A model generated the notes under the pieces. It was not told where the DNA came from, searched no databases, and saw only the letters and a list, made by a program, of their open reading frames with translations. DNA of 64,000 bases from positions 102,231-166,230 of the forward strand of contig CAIRZB010000043.1 in NCBI GenBank assembly GCA_903882935.1, given 5' to 3'. A program made the translations under genes and the position numbers. This stretch comes from an uncultured Parafilimonas sp. (GTDB taxonomy: Bacteria; Bacteroidota; Bacteroidia; Chitinophagales; Chitinophagaceae). Positions 9,187 through 18,908 of this stretch are shown piece after piece; position 1 is the stretch's first letter; each line of letters begins with the position of its first letter.

Positions 9187-10080
9187 TCAGTAAAATTCAT
9201 ACACATATTTTTCGCTATGCCTGACCCTGCCTTCCGAAGTCGTTATTTTTTCAGTTAACAGCCCGTTGGTGTAAATATATTCTGTGATGCTATCCTCGTC
9301 AAATCCCTCATTTTGATTGATGGATTTAACAATAATGCCAGCACTATCATATTGAAAATATCGAATCCAACTATCTGGAAATCCAATAATTTCTTCTTTA
9401 ATTAATTGCTTTTTCTCGTTGTAAACCCCTTTCCATTCATCGGTTCTGTTTCCACAATAATTTATGCCAGGTTTTATATCAAAGTTAATATGGTTCAGGT
9501 TTCCAAAACGGTCATAGCCATATCTTTCTATTTCGGTCCCGTCTTCAATACTTTTCAACAATCCACCGGGGTAATACTTGAAAATATAGTAACCTGCCTG
9601 TAACAGCCTTCCAGTAGCTGTGTACTTATACTTAGCTGTTCCGATTATGTAGTTGTTGTTGGTATCCTTAATAGCAATGCTTAATGGACTATTATTGTGG
9701 TCGTATTCATATTCAAATGTTGAACCGCAAAACGGGCCTACCCATTTTTCATAATTTATGTTGCCATTTTTATCAAATCCATCTGTGTACTCACGCGCAA
9801 GTACTACTGATTTAATGTGAAATTTTAAAATTGTTTCTTTTGATATTTTATGCAATAATATCCTTTCGCCAATTTTTAAATCGTCCAACACAAAAGGATA
9901 CGTACCCTTGTAGCTATAATTAGTGTCGAGTACATAAATTGGGTCTCTCTTTTCCCTTGCTTTTGACAGTATGCCTGGGTAAGCTTCTTGGGCATGCACA
10001 TGCATAAAAAAACTAAAAAGAAAACAAATAAAAGCAGTTCTTATAACACAGCCACTAATATTAAGGTGTTCTCGGGACAT
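9187..10080 (-). CDS. Secreted YD-repeat-like protein of unknown function
   Basis: About 297 residues from the ATG at 10080, chosen because it begins a good signal peptide (hydrophobic core, ending VHAQ). The frame is open for 35 more codons upstream, but that stretch lacks signal character. The body contains tyrosine-aspartate-rich segments such as EYEYDHNNS, ERYGYDRFGN and RYFQYDSAG, which resemble the YD repeats of RHS-type surface proteins but too few for an RHS toxin. No toxin domain or immunity gene is seen. AT-rich compared with its neighbours. Confidence 0.7.
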   Translation of the reverse strand: MSREHLNISGCVIRTAFICFLFSFFMHVHAQEAYPGILSKAREKRDPIYVLDTNYSYKGTYPFVLDDLKIGERILLHKISKETILKFHIKSVVLAREYTDGFDKNGNINYEKWVGPFCGSTFEYEYDHNNSPLSIAIKDTNNNYIIGTAKYKYTATGRLLQAGYYIFKYYPGGLLKSIEDGTEIERYGYDRFGNLNHINFDIKPGINYCGNRTDEWKGVYNEKKQLIKEEIIGFPDSWIRYFQYDSAGIIVKSINQNEGFDEDSITEYIYTNGLLTEKITTSEGRVRHSEKYVYEFY

Positions 10081-10218
10081 GAAATGGCAGATTTTACAGA
10101 TCAATAATACAAAAGTCTTTTTATAAAAGTTGTGATAACTGGCAGCAATTCCCCAAAAGGCTACATTATTCCTGTTCTTAACCAACTATAGAATTGATTT
10201 TCAAATAGCAACCTCCCA

Positions 10219-11349
10219 CTACTCCACCCCACTCGCAATCTTCTCGCCGCTATCGGGTTGTATGGCAAGGGGTGGCGCATGCTTTAAGTCTTTCTCATCC
10301 CCCAAAATAAGCCCCCAGGGCTTTAAGCTGTCAATGCGGTCGAAAATAATTTTGGCAATGGCAATGATGGGAATGGCCAAAAACATACCGGGTATGCCCC
10401 ATAACATTTCGCCGATAACCGCACCCAGTATAGTGATGAGGGCGTTGATACGGACCTTAGAACCCACAATAACCGGGAAAAGAAAATTGCTGTCAACCAA
10501 GTGGATGCCTAAAATTACAATGGCCACAAACAGCACGGTGGCGGCGCCGGTGGCCGTGGCAAAGGTTATCAGTACACTAAGCACGAGTGCCGTAAAAATA
10601 CCTATGTAGGGTATTACATTAAACAGGCCTGCAATAAGCCCGAGCAGTATGGCGTATTTAGCACCTAATATCAAAAAGCCGGTTGAGGTGGCTGTGGCTA
10701 CTACCAACATTTCAATCAGCAAACCCACTATGTAATTGCGTACAATGTTTTGCACATTTTTGATGATGTCGTACACCAGCACCGAGTTTTCTTCCTTAAA
10801 AACGGCTATTAAAAATTTTACAATCAGCCTACGGTAAAACAGCAGGAAGAATGTGTCTATCATGATGAATACCAAAAAAAACAGAATGGACGAAAGCGAC
10901 TGCAGCATCCCTGATATGATTTCGGTGCCGGTGGATAAAAAATTGCTGGCCGCATTGGTAATGTAAGTCTGCTGTTTTTGTTTGTTTACATGAAAAGTGG
11001 CCGATACCCAATGTTGCAGGTTGTTGGTGGCCATGGTTAGCTGTTTGTTAAACTGCGGCCAGTCATCTGCCAGCAGGGATATTTGCACGCCGATTTCATA
11101 CAAAATAAAGGATATGCTTGCCAACAATAGCAATACCGACAGCATGGCCGCAGCCCCGCGTGGAAACTTAAGTTTGCGTTCTAAAAAGTTTGCCAACGGT
11201 AACAGCAGCATAGCAAACAGCAGCGAAAATACCAGCGGTGCTAATATTTTTTGGCCCAGTATGGCAATGTATACAATAGCAATAATGCTTACCAGTACCA
11301 TGGCCAGTTTGGTATAAAAAGGGGTGTGCTGTGTTTTTGTGCTTGGCAT
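10219..11349 (-). CDS. AI-2E family (PerM/TqsA-type) permease
   Basis: 376 residues with the hydrophobic pattern of the family: two or three helices at the N-terminus, a soluble central part (about 95-150), then about five helices with the signature GLIAGLFNVIPYIG and the downstream IPGMFLAIPIIAI. Members are integral inner-membrane transporters; functions range from autoinducer-2 export to Na+/H+ exchange, so the substrate cannot be stated. Stands alone on the minus strand. Confidence 0.9.
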   Translation of the reverse strand: MPSTKTQHTPFYTKLAMVLVSIIAIVYIAILGQKILAPLVFSLLFAMLLLPLANFLERKLKFPRGAAAMLSVLLLLASISFILYEIGVQISLLADDWPQFNKQLTMATNNLQHWVSATFHVNKQKQQTYITNAASNFLSTGTEIISGMLQSLSSILFFLVFIMIDTFFLLFYRRLIVKFLIAVFKEENSVLVYDIIKNVQNIVRNYIVGLLIEMLVVATATSTGFLILGAKYAILLGLIAGLFNVIPYIGIFTALVLSVLITFATATGAATVLFVAIVILGIHLVDSNFLFPVIVGSKVRINALITILGAVIGEMLWGIPGMFLAIPIIAIAKIIFDRIDSLKPWGLILGDEKDLKHAPPLAIQPDSGEKIASGVE

Positions 11350-11432
11350 GTTATAGGCTAATTATAGCGGAAAATTAGGCTAAAATGGCTGTATGGCAAG
11401 CGAGGGTAATACGCCAACGGCCGTTATGACTA

Positions 11433-11525
11433 TTTCTTTTTTGGCTTAACCCAAAAAAGAAACAAAAAAAGTCAAGGCAAAGCCCGATCCCTCCGGGCGT
11501 CTTTGCCAGCCCCCGCCTCCCCAGA
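11433..11525 (-). repeat. Copy 1 of an 88-93-bp dispersed intergenic repeat
   Basis: In the 382-base gap between the permease and the next gene lies a block that, reverse-complemented, aligns over about 88 bases with 39705-39792. Shared parts include TGGGGAGGCG, TGGCAAA-ACGC-CGGAG-GATCGGG-TTTGCCTTGA, a T tract, and an 11-bp inverted repeat (here TTCTTTTTTGG/CCAAAAAAGAA). Match is about 80 percent by eye. No coding potential. Nothing else is seen in the gap. Confidence 0.75.
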
Positions 11526-11731
11526 TGCAACAGCGTACTGTTTACTTTTGGGCTTGTTGCGTGATACGATGGTTTCAGTTACGTTCAGTTTTTTGGATAG
11601 TTATCTTGCGCTGTTTATTCAGGCTTACTGCTGTGAGGTTTGATGTTCATAAAAGACTTTGGCGGCCATCTATTGGCTGATATAACGTTTAAGAGAATCT
11701 CCTCACAATAAGCATTCGATTTCGCCTAGCG

Positions 11732-12928
11732 CTATTTGTTGAGAGACGTTGGAGGGGCAATAATAGTTTGCCGCTCAACAAAATACCATGGTATGCCCAG
11801 CTGGCCAGGCCGTAGGTAAATGTTTACACTGTCGCCAGACTGTAGGGAGTTGTATAATGATTTGGCGACACTCATCTCTTTGGGTTGGGTGTACTGCCCC
11901 CAAGGTGCAGTGGTAATGTAGTACGTAGTTGATTTGCCGTGGCTTACCCGCATATCTGTAACCGGCTCGGTAAAAACCTGGGGTGGTTTAGTATCAAAAT
12001 GGCAGTTCACAAACACGGTTGCACCATAGCCGTACAATGCAAAAAGGGCGGCAAGGGCAAATATAATGGGCTTTTTGTTGATGTTTTTTTGATGGCCTGT
12101 GTACGCTATGCTATACGTTGCGGCAGTTAGCGCCGCTGCTACGCCAACCATATACTTCCAAACGTTGTTGTACAAATAAATGTCGTAGTCGATGATGGCC
12201 CTTACGCCAGCTAATAAGCATACTAAAAACAAAATGGGCAGCAAAGAGGGGTAAGCGCTTTTTTTGGTATCGTTTACAGTTACCAGCCCCTTAAAATGCC
12301 ATAAAATGTAAAGGCTTGCCGGTGCAACCAGTAATGCCATAACCCAGGCAAGCTGGTAGGGCTTGGGGTATATAAAAAGCCAAAATATTATGATGGTTGA
12401 TGCCACGTTGAATATGGTTGCCGTTTTTTTGGCATTGGCCAGTAATTGCTGGCGTTCCTCGGTAGTGCCGCCAAAATTTTCATCGGCCAGTATTTCCTTA
12501 GTTTCTTCCTCCACCACCAGCATGTCAACATCTGGGTATTTCCCTTCAATCCACGCACGGAGCTCGTCTTTGTTTTCTACATAATTCGAAATTTTCAAAG
12601 CCCCCTTTCCCGATTCTGGCACCAGGAAAATATAATCTTTTTCTGTGCGGTAGCCTTTTATATCGGCCAGCAGCAACGATTTTCGCTTGAAAGCACCTTC
12701 TTGCGTAATGGAATAATTATCAATGGTCAGTTTGCTCTTCAACGTGTCGGCCCATGCCGCCGCGCCGAGTGCGATAAATGCACCGCCCACTAAAATAGCC
12801 ACTAAAGGTGCTTTGTTCATATTGTGATCATACCAAGGGGATAATAAAAATGCCAAGCCACCGATGATAAACATTATACTAAATACAACGGCTGCAATGC
12901 GCCATCCTTTGGCTATGCGGTATTCCAT
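11732..12928 (-). CDS. Multi-pass membrane protein of unknown function
   Basis: 398 residues. Two helices at the N-terminus (about 10-60) precede a soluble PH-like segment (about 65-130, beginning LTIDNYSITQEG) as in bacterial YdbT/PH-domain membrane proteins. A cluster of about five helices follows (172-310), then a soluble C-terminal domain of about 90 residues. No family named with confidence. Monocistronic. Confidence 0.75.
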   Translation of the reverse strand: MEYRIAKGWRIAAVVFSIMFIIGGLAFLLSPWYDHNMNKAPLVAILVGGAFIALGAAAWADTLKSKLTIDNYSITQEGAFKRKSLLLADIKGYRTEKDYIFLVPESGKGALKISNYVENKDELRAWIEGKYPDVDMLVVEEETKEILADENFGGTTEERQQLLANAKKTATIFNVASTIIIFWLFIYPKPYQLAWVMALLVAPASLYILWHFKGLVTVNDTKKSAYPSLLPILFLVCLLAGVRAIIDYDIYLYNNVWKYMVGVAAALTAATYSIAYTGHQKNINKKPIIFALAALFALYGYGATVFVNCHFDTKPPQVFTEPVTDMRVSHGKSTTYYITTAPWGQYTQPKEMSVAKSLYNSLQSGDSVNIYLRPGQLGIPWYFVERQTIIAPPTSLNK

Positions 12929-13189
12929 GTTCAGGGGTTTTTGTTTGTGTGCAAGATAGGGAAAAGGAAAGGTTTGATCAGTGTTTATTTAAGGTATTCG
13001 GCGTTGAGAGGAAACAATAATAGGCAATCTGTCAATTATTAGCTTGCTGAGCTAACGCCCCACGCGAAGGGGATTGGTTTTTTGAATATAGGGATAGGCT
13101 GGGGTAATGACTAAAATACTTATCTTCATATAGGTAAATTCAGAAAATATCCTAAAAATAACTTGAAACGCATTAAACGTTAATATTTT

Positions 13190-13441
13190 ATGACGAGGAC
13201 GATAATAATACCTTCCAAAAGCAACATAGTGTTGCCTGTGCCAGATAATTACATAGGCAAAAGGATAGAAGTGCTGATGTATGATGTGGCGGAAGTTATG
13301 CCTCAGCCCGAAATTGCCGCCCCTGCATTAAAGCCATCGCAAATGAGGGGTTTTTTGTCAAAAGATACGGCCGAAGCAATGCAGGAATACATCAAACAAA
13401 GCCGAGACGAATGGGATACCTTGCCGACACCAACGTTTTAA
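13190..13441 (+). CDS. VapB-like antitoxin
   Basis: 83 residues. The start IIIPSKSNIVLPVPDNYIGKRIEVLMY resembles the N-terminal strand region of small Bacteroidota antitoxins that pair with PIN-domain toxins. The C-terminus (EAMQEYIKQSRDEWDTL) is an acidic helix likely to wrap the toxin. It overlaps the start of the PIN gene by 31 bases (13411-13441), the usual arrangement of such pairs. Confidence 0.7.
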   Translation: MTRTIIIPSKSNIVLPVPDNYIGKRIEVLMYDVAEVMPQPEIAAPALKPSQMRGFLSKDTAEAMQEYIKQSRDEWDTLPTPTF

Positions 13442-13792
13442 TTGACTACGTTGCCGAACGCTTTACAGCGTTACAATTAATTAGCCTTGACTCGATTTTT
13501 TAACGTAGAACTGAACGCATCGGTAATTACCCAAATAGAAGCTTTGGGTTTTAATAGCCCGCCTAAAGAGGAAAAAAGCCGTTTGCAATTATTCGCTATC
13601 GCCAATATCTTGCCCCTAACAGAAGATGTCGCCAAACAAACTATTACACTTCGAAAAATGTATAAGTTAAAAACACCAGATGCAATTGTTGCTGCTACTG
13701 CCATTGTTCACAAACATATTCTTATAACACACAATGTTCGTGATTTTAACAAGATAGCCGGATTAAGTATACTCGACCCATATAGCTTGTAG
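13411..13792 (+). pseudogene. VapC-like PIN-domain toxin, frameshifted
   Basis: The ATG at 13411 opens MGYLADTNVLIDY, the first PIN acidic motif, but this frame stops at a TAA just after a run of six T (13495-13500). The rest of the toxin continues in another frame from there to 13792, with the later PIN motif KTPDAIVAATAIVH and the end THNVRDFNKIAGL. Removing one T from the run restores a continuous PIN protein of about 126 residues. So this is a one-base insertion in a homopolymer (mutation or sequencing error), or much less likely a programmed slip. PIN toxins are RNases held in check by the antitoxin upstream. Confidence 0.82.
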
Positions 13793-13860
13793 GTTTTTGT
13801 TTGTATATAAAATAGGGAAAAGGAAGGTTTTAGGAGTGTTTTTTTAAATGATAAACATTA

Positions 13861-14136
13861 TCATTCGATGCCGCTCATCTCGTAAAAAGCAACCCCAAAC
13901 AATATTAACGGTATCAAGCTTAGCGTGAAGGCCAACCAGACAAAAAGTTTATAATGCCGTCTGTTTTGTGTAAACCGCAGCAAGCAAATCGGTGCTGAAA
14001 AATATACCATCACACAAAGGCAATATAATGCGTCGGCAATATCTGGCTTGTTTAACAGTGCCCACATAAAAAAAACACCTGTTAGGCTAAAGCTTATTAT
14101 TGAAATTAGACTTGTAACGGTTTTTATCGCGTGCAT
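13861..14136 (-). CDS. Small membrane protein, unknown
   Basis: 91 residues from the ATG at 14136. The frame is open further, to 14253, but the extra 39 residues look non-coding. Three hydrophobic helices are visible (about 8-28, 36-55, 67-87). No family recognised. AT-rich, with its 3' end 68 bases after the PIN remnant on the opposite strand. Confidence 0.5.
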   Translation of the reverse strand: MHAIKTVTSLISIISFSLTGVFFMWALLNKPDIADALYCLCVMVYFSAPICLLRFTQNRRHYKLFVWLAFTLSLIPLILFGVAFYEMSGIE

Positions 14137-14340
14137 GTGGATATCTTTTTTTTGGGTGCAGGTATTTGAAAGTACAAATTTTGGCGAATATACCACCAGG
14201 CTACACGGGGCTTTTGTATTTTTTAGATGTATTGTACTGAAATGGTTTTGCACGTTAGCTTGGTAATCCTGTTTTTTCTCGACACTAACTAATCTTATAA
14301 TTTTCTTTCTTCTTCTAACAATAAAAAACCAAATGTTATA

Positions 14341-14721
14341 TTACCGTTGGGTGATTTTTACTAAGAAAAAAATCACCGCTAACCCAACAAATACGAAGCC
14401 GATATTACGCAGCAATAATTTTCGTTTATCGGTAAAGCTAATTTGTGAAAGATTGAATTTAGACGGAACAATTATTAACAGTAGGCCAAAAGCTAAAAAA
14501 ACCAATATATCAACATTACTTACACAAAAATTATTCGATTGATTGTCGCTATCGTTTTTAGCGAACTTGATAGAGTTATCAGACTGCCCATAAGGGGCAT
14601 AATTTTGATATTGCTTTGGCCTATGACTTGTGAGTTTGAGGAAGAATATGCCAAGGATTATAAGGCCCAAAAACAAAACACTCTTCCAACTAAATTTGTT
14701 CCATTTAACTACATTATTCAT
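14341..14721 (-). CDS. Small membrane protein, unknown
   Basis: 126 residues with three hydrophobic helices (about 13-30, 70-86, 105-121) and a polar Asn/Ser/Lys-rich segment in between that carries the only two Cys-like positions near a second helix. No family recognised. AT-rich like its upstream neighbour, and may belong to the same small accessory patch (13.1-14.7 kb). Confidence 0.5.
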   Translation of the reverse strand: MNNVVKWNKFSWKSVLFLGLIILGIFFLKLTSHRPKQYQNYAPYGQSDNSIKFAKNDSDNQSNNFCVSNVDILVFLAFGLLLIIVPSKFNLSQISFTDKRKLLLRNIGFVFVGLAVIFFLVKITQR

Positions 14722-14768
14722 AAGTCAATTTTCATAATAAGTTCCTAAAGCTGAAAGTTTCTTTTCCC

Positions 14769-16574
14769 CTACTCCATCACCGGCAACTCCACATACGTAG
14801 CATACTCATTACTCCTGTAAATACGCTGGGTGGCTTTTTGGTAATCGCCTGCTTTGGCATCAAAAATACTGGGTACATATTTTTGCGGGTTCATGTCAAT
14901 AATGGGGAACCAACTGCTCTGCACCTGTATCATTATTTTATGCCCTTTTAAAAAAGTGTGGTTAACCTGGTGCAGGTTTATGGTGTATTCCTCAGGCTTG
15001 TTGGGCGTAATAGGCTCCGGCGTGGTAAAACCCTTGCGAAAACGCCCGCGGTACACTTCACTGGCTACCATCAGCTCGTAGCCGCTCATTTTCCTTTCCT
15101 TGTACTGGCCGGGGTAAACGTCAATCAGCTTCACCACCCAGTCGGCATCGGTGCCGGTGGTGCCTGCAAACAGGTGGGCGATGATGCTGCCGGTAACGGT
15201 AATGCTATCGGTAAGCACTTCGCTTTGCCAAGTGGCAACATCGGGCCTGCCGTCTACAAAACGCTGGTCTTCTGTAAGCCATTCGCGCCAGCGGCTGCCT
15301 TCGCCGTAGGTTTGTTCAATGGGTCTGCTGCGGTAAGGCACGGGTGTTTTGGGGTCACTAATGTATTCGTCAAAGGCGGTAGTGGTGCCGGTTGGTTCGG
15401 TGAACGATACTTTGCCGCCTACTGCCGTATACAGTTTTTTTATAGTGGCCTCCTTGGGCGGCCAGGCGGCGTAGGTTTTCCATTGGTTGCTGCCTGTTTC
15501 AAAAACTGTTGCTTCAGGTATTGGGCCAACGTCTTTGCCCTTTAGCCAATGGTCAAACCATTTTTTTTGTATTTGTTGTTGAAAATAGCCTGCCGTGTTG
15601 CTGCCCATTTGGTAGTTGCCCAAATGGGTTACGTTGCCGCCAGCCCACTGCCCGTGGTTCCAGGGGCCGAGGCAGATATAGTTGCGGTTAAAGCTGTCAA
15701 GCTTTTCCATCTTGGCATACATTAACTGCGGGCCCATCATATCCTCCTGGTCCCATACGCCGCCCACATGCAGCATGGGTATGCGCGGGTAATCCACATA
15801 ACGCAGCGGCGATTTATATTGCCAAACAGAATCATAATTGGGGTGTGCCATAAACATGTTCCAGCTGGGCAGTGTGTTATGAAAATATTTGGTGTTGGCA
15901 TTGCTGAGCGGGCCCAGCTTTAAAAACCAGTTGTATAGGTCATACTCATCGAAGGAGAACATTGTGTCAACCTTGCTGGCCTCTTCCATAAACGCATAAT
16001 CAAACGCATACGACAACCTAAAGGCACCGTTGTGGTGAAAGTCATCGCCCAAAAAAAGGTCGCTCATGCAGGCTTGCTCGCTGGCCGCCTTCATGGCGGG
16101 GTGGGGCCGGGCAGCACCCACCAAGGCCGTCCATCCAAGGTACGATATGCCCAGTTGGCCAACATTTCCGTTGTTGTTTTTAACGTTGTGTATCAGCCAG
16201 TCAACCGTGTCCCAGGTATCAGTGCTTTCGTCAATTAGGCCGGGTTTATCTTCTATGGGCCTGTTCATTACAAACTGCCCTTCGCTTTTGTACCGGCCGC
16301 GTATATCCTGTGTAACAAAAACATAGCCTTCGGCGGCCATATCCCGCACATATGATGATTTGTCGGGCCTTTGTGCGCCCTCGCTTCCGTAGGGGGTGCG
16401 TTCCATCAAAATGGGCACGGCGTCGGTGGCATTGTCTGGCGTAAAAATTACGGTGTATAACTTAACCCCGTCGCGCATGGGTATCATTACTTCCTTGCGG
16501 GTGTACGTAATTTTATCTTGGGCGTTGGCGCAAAATGCGAGGCAACAAAGGCAGGCGGCAAATAATTTTCTCAT
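14769..16574 (-). CDS. Exported CocE/NonD-type hydrolase (S15 family)
   Basis: 601 residues from the ATG at 16574, which starts a signal peptide ending in CANAQ. Upstream codons in this frame (to 16727) run through a repeat-like spacer and are rejected. The alpha/beta-hydrolase core shows PMRDGVKLYT, the oxyanion Tyr in ERTPYGS, and the nucleophile Ser144 in GISYLGW. The likely acid Asp is in GVWDQEDMMGP and the His in GPWNHGQW. A C-terminal jelly-roll (about residue 360 on) completes the family layout. Closest by pattern to alpha-amino-acid ester hydrolases and glutaryl-7-ACA acylases. Acts outside the cytoplasm on ester or amide bonds. Confidence 0.92.
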   Translation of the reverse strand: MRKLFAACLCCLAFCANAQDKITYTRKEVMIPMRDGVKLYTVIFTPDNATDAVPILMERTPYGSEGAQRPDKSSYVRDMAAEGYVFVTQDIRGRYKSEGQFVMNRPIEDKPGLIDESTDTWDTVDWLIHNVKNNNGNVGQLGISYLGWTALVGAARPHPAMKAASEQACMSDLFLGDDFHHNGAFRLSYAFDYAFMEEASKVDTMFSFDEYDLYNWFLKLGPLSNANTKYFHNTLPSWNMFMAHPNYDSVWQYKSPLRYVDYPRIPMLHVGGVWDQEDMMGPQLMYAKMEKLDSFNRNYICLGPWNHGQWAGGNVTHLGNYQMGSNTAGYFQQQIQKKWFDHWLKGKDVGPIPEATVFETGSNQWKTYAAWPPKEATIKKLYTAVGGKVSFTEPTGTTTAFDEYISDPKTPVPYRSRPIEQTYGEGSRWREWLTEDQRFVDGRPDVATWQSEVLTDSITVTGSIIAHLFAGTTGTDADWVVKLIDVYPGQYKERKMSGYELMVASEVYRGRFRKGFTTPEPITPNKPEEYTINLHQVNHTFLKGHKIMIQVQSSWFPIIDMNPQKYVPSIFDAKAGDYQKATQRIYRSNEYATYVELPVME

Positions 16575-16604
16575 GTGGGGATAAATGTTGTCAGTTCTAA
16601 ATTG

Positions 16605-16633
16605 TCCATGGTCCATAGTCCATAGCCCATGGT
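16605..16633. repeat. Four tandem heptads (TCCATRG-like)
   Basis: TCCATGG, TCCATAG, TCCATAG, CCCATGG follow each other directly, 30 bases upstream of the hydrolase ATG. A short imperfect array; such heptads are often seen in intergenic DNA. No function can be read from it. Confidence 0.6.
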
Positions 16634-16768
16634 CAAAAGCCAACAGCGGCGGAATATTATAGCATTGTACAAAGTCAATATACACACGACTTGTCATTAA
16701 CGCGTTTAATATCCCTATTTCTCGCAACCCAATGACTTATTGACCTATGACCATTGGCCACAAGTATA

Positions 16769-17215
16769 TTATTGTTCTGGCGGCAGCACTGCTACTACCT
16801 CAATCTCTACCAAAAACTGCGGTAAGTAAAGGCGTTTCACCTCCACCCAAGTGCTGGCGGGGTAATCGCCCTGGTAATAAGCCCTGTGTATGCGCTGTGC
16901 CGCCATAAAGGAGTCTATGTTGGTGGTGTACACCGTTTCCTTCACTACGTTTTTAAGGCTGGCATTGTACCGTTGCAAAGTGCCCTGTATATCCTCCATA
17001 ATGTACTGTAGCTGCTCAGCCATGGTGCCTGTGCCAGTGGTGCCGCTAATGTATAGTGTATTGCCGGTTTTAACAGCATGGGTGTAACCCAGTTGGTATT
17101 CCAGCGGTTTGTTCTGGTGGTATTTCTGTTTGGGTATGGTATCCTGTGCGCTAACGCCCGTACTGTGTAACAACAAAGCCGTAATAAAGGTAAACAAGGC
17201 CAACTTGTACATCAT
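16769..17215 (-). CDS. Exported RidA/YjgF-family protein
   Basis: 148 residues from the ATG at 17215 (MMYKLAL). A signal peptide of about 23 residues ends in SAQD, unusual for a family that is mostly cytosolic. The RidA fold follows: SGTTGTG, a central helix with DIQGTLQRYNASLKNVVKETVY, and the end PASTWVEVKRLYLPQFLVEIEVVAVLP. The classic imine-deaminase Arg of the end motif is not evident (VEVKRLYLP in place of the usual R-x-x-V-x-V-x-x-LP). It may therefore be a non-RidA YjgF subfamily member. Lies directly downstream of nothing related. Confidence 0.82.
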   Translation of the reverse strand: MMYKLALFTFITALLLHSTGVSAQDTIPKQKYHQNKPLEYQLGYTHAVKTGNTLYISGTTGTGTMAEQLQYIMEDIQGTLQRYNASLKNVVKETVYTTNIDSFMAAQRIHRAYYQGDYPASTWVEVKRLYLPQFLVEIEVVAVLPPEQ

Positions 17216-17372
17216 GGCAGGTAATTTTTTATAAATGTAGTGTAAATTGTTGTATTTGGCCCATGCCCGTTTACCTCTTAACCACCCTATGTTTGTATAG
17301 TAAGGCAATCTGCCCGCCAATTTTTTGCCATCTCGCCACCAACCCTTATCTTGAAGCACTAAAACTCCCCCC

Positions 17373-18830
17373 ATGGTAAAAAAACTGCTTAAATGGCTTG
17401 GCCTGGCATTGTTGGCGTTAATAGCTGTAGTGTTGTTTAACACATTTACCACAAAGCCTTGGCCCGTGGTAGCAACTGTAGGCAACCCCGCGCCGCTGCC
17501 CGATTCTGCCGTTAAGCACCTGAGCATGGCCGTGCAAATACCCACGGTTTCCCTAAACGATACCGCTGCGTTGGACACGGTTGACCTGAAAAAATTCGGC
17601 GATTTTGTGCAGAGCAGCTACCCGTTGATTAATACCCACCTGAATAAAACGTTGGTGAACAAATACGCTTTTGTGTTTAAATGGGCTGGGCAGGACACGG
17701 CCCTGCAACCCATTATACTAATGGGCCACTACGATGTGGTACCCGTGGAAGCAGCCGTACTGGACAAATGGACAGCCCCACCTTTTAGCGGATTGATTAC
17801 CGACAGTTGTGTATGGGGCCGCGGATCAGTTGACGACAAGGCCAGCGTAATTGCTGTGTTGGAAGCCACGGAGGCCCTGTTGCGTAAGGGGTTTGTGCCA
17901 AAGCGCACCATCTATCTTTGCTTTGGGTACGATGAGGAAACCAATGGCAACGGAGCCAAAGCGGTGGTAGCCTACCTGCAACAGCAACATGTGCGTGCCC
18001 AATTGGTGTTGGATGAAGGCGGTGAGGTTACCGAGGAGCAAACCAGCATCGTTAACCGGCCCATTGCCGTAATTGGCGTGGCCGAAAAAGGCTACGCATC
18101 GTACCAATTATCAGTGGAGAAGGAAGGCGGCCACTCCAGCAAACCGGCCAAGGAAACCGCGATTGACATATTGGTAACAGCGTTGCACAAGTTGCGCAGC
18201 AACACGCCGCCTGTAAAGTTAACAGCACCAGTAAGCGAATTTATACACCGTGTGGGTTCATCCAGCAACTCGTTTGGGTTTAAGATGGCCTCGGCCAACA
18301 TGTGGCTGTTCAGCGGCATGGTGGAAGGCGCACTTGGTGCCAAACCTGAAGGCAGTGCCATGCTGCACACCACCATTGTGCCCACCATTATACAAACCGG
18401 CGTAAAGGATAATGTGATACCCAGCACCGCAACAGCCATCGTAAACAGCCGCATATTGACAGGCGAAACCGTTGCCAGCGTGCAGGAATATATAAAAAAT
18501 ACGATACAGGACGACCGCATAAAAATAAAACGCGTTAGCCGTTTTGGCGGCGACCCCTCCGCAGCCACCGGTGTTGAATCGCCTGCATTTAAACGGATTG
18601 AAAGTGCCATTCTGAAAAACATACCCGATGTTATACCCACACCTTACCTGATGATTGGGGCGACTGACAGCCGTGCCTACCGCAGCATATCCGACGGGGT
18701 ATTGAACTTTTTACCTATGACCGACGGCAAGGGCTACCACGGCATAAACGAACGCCTGCCCATACGCGACCTGCAACGCAGCATCAATTTTATGATGACG
18801 GTGATGGAAGAGAGTGTGAAGGAGTTTTAG
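17373..18830 (+). CDS. M20 metallopeptidase, PM20D1-like
   Basis: 485 residues. One N-terminal hydrophobic helix (about 7-25) anchors or exports it. The di-zinc M20 signature is complete: GHYDVVPVE with the first His and Asp, WGRGSVDDKA with the bridging Asp, and DEETNGNGA with the catalytic Glu. A dimerisation/lid domain follows, with GGHSSKP and the later HTTIVPTIIQTGVKDNVIP. The family includes N-acyl-amino-acid hydrolases and carboxypeptidases. Its last 177 bases exist a second time at 19322-19498. Confidence 0.93.
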   Translation: MVKKLLKWLGLALLALIAVVLFNTFTTKPWPVVATVGNPAPLPDSAVKHLSMAVQIPTVSLNDTAALDTVDLKKFGDFVQSSYPLINTHLNKTLVNKYAFVFKWAGQDTALQPIILMGHYDVVPVEAAVLDKWTAPPFSGLITDSCVWGRGSVDDKASVIAVLEATEALLRKGFVPKRTIYLCFGYDEETNGNGAKAVVAYLQQQHVRAQLVLDEGGEVTEEQTSIVNRPIAVIGVAEKGYASYQLSVEKEGGHSSKPAKETAIDILVTALHKLRSNTPPVKLTAPVSEFIHRVGSSSNSFGFKMASANMWLFSGMVEGALGAKPEGSAMLHTTIVPTIIQTGVKDNVIPSTATAIVNSRILTGETVASVQEYIKNTIQDDRIKIKRVSRFGGDPSAATGVESPAFKRIESAILKNIPDVIPTPYLMIGATDSRAYRSISDGVLNFLPMTDGKGYHGINERLPIRDLQRSINFMMTVMEESVKEF

Positions 18831-18908
18831 GGGGGGTGGATATAGCGGGGCTGTTTAATTTACTTTCTTAAAGAGATATTAGAATTTAACCACAAATACT
18901 TTTGCAAT

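Noticed and set aside
9187..10080. RHS/polymorphic toxin
   Set aside because: Only a few YD-like segments, no toxin domain at the C-terminus, and no immunity gene downstream.
13411..13792. Programmed ribosomal frameshift in the PIN gene
   Set aside because: A T6 run could slip, but there is no stimulating structure or Shine-Dalgarno element seen, and loss by mutation or read error is simpler.
14958..15545. 195-codon plus-strand open frame
   Set aside because: Antisense to the S15-type hydrolase.
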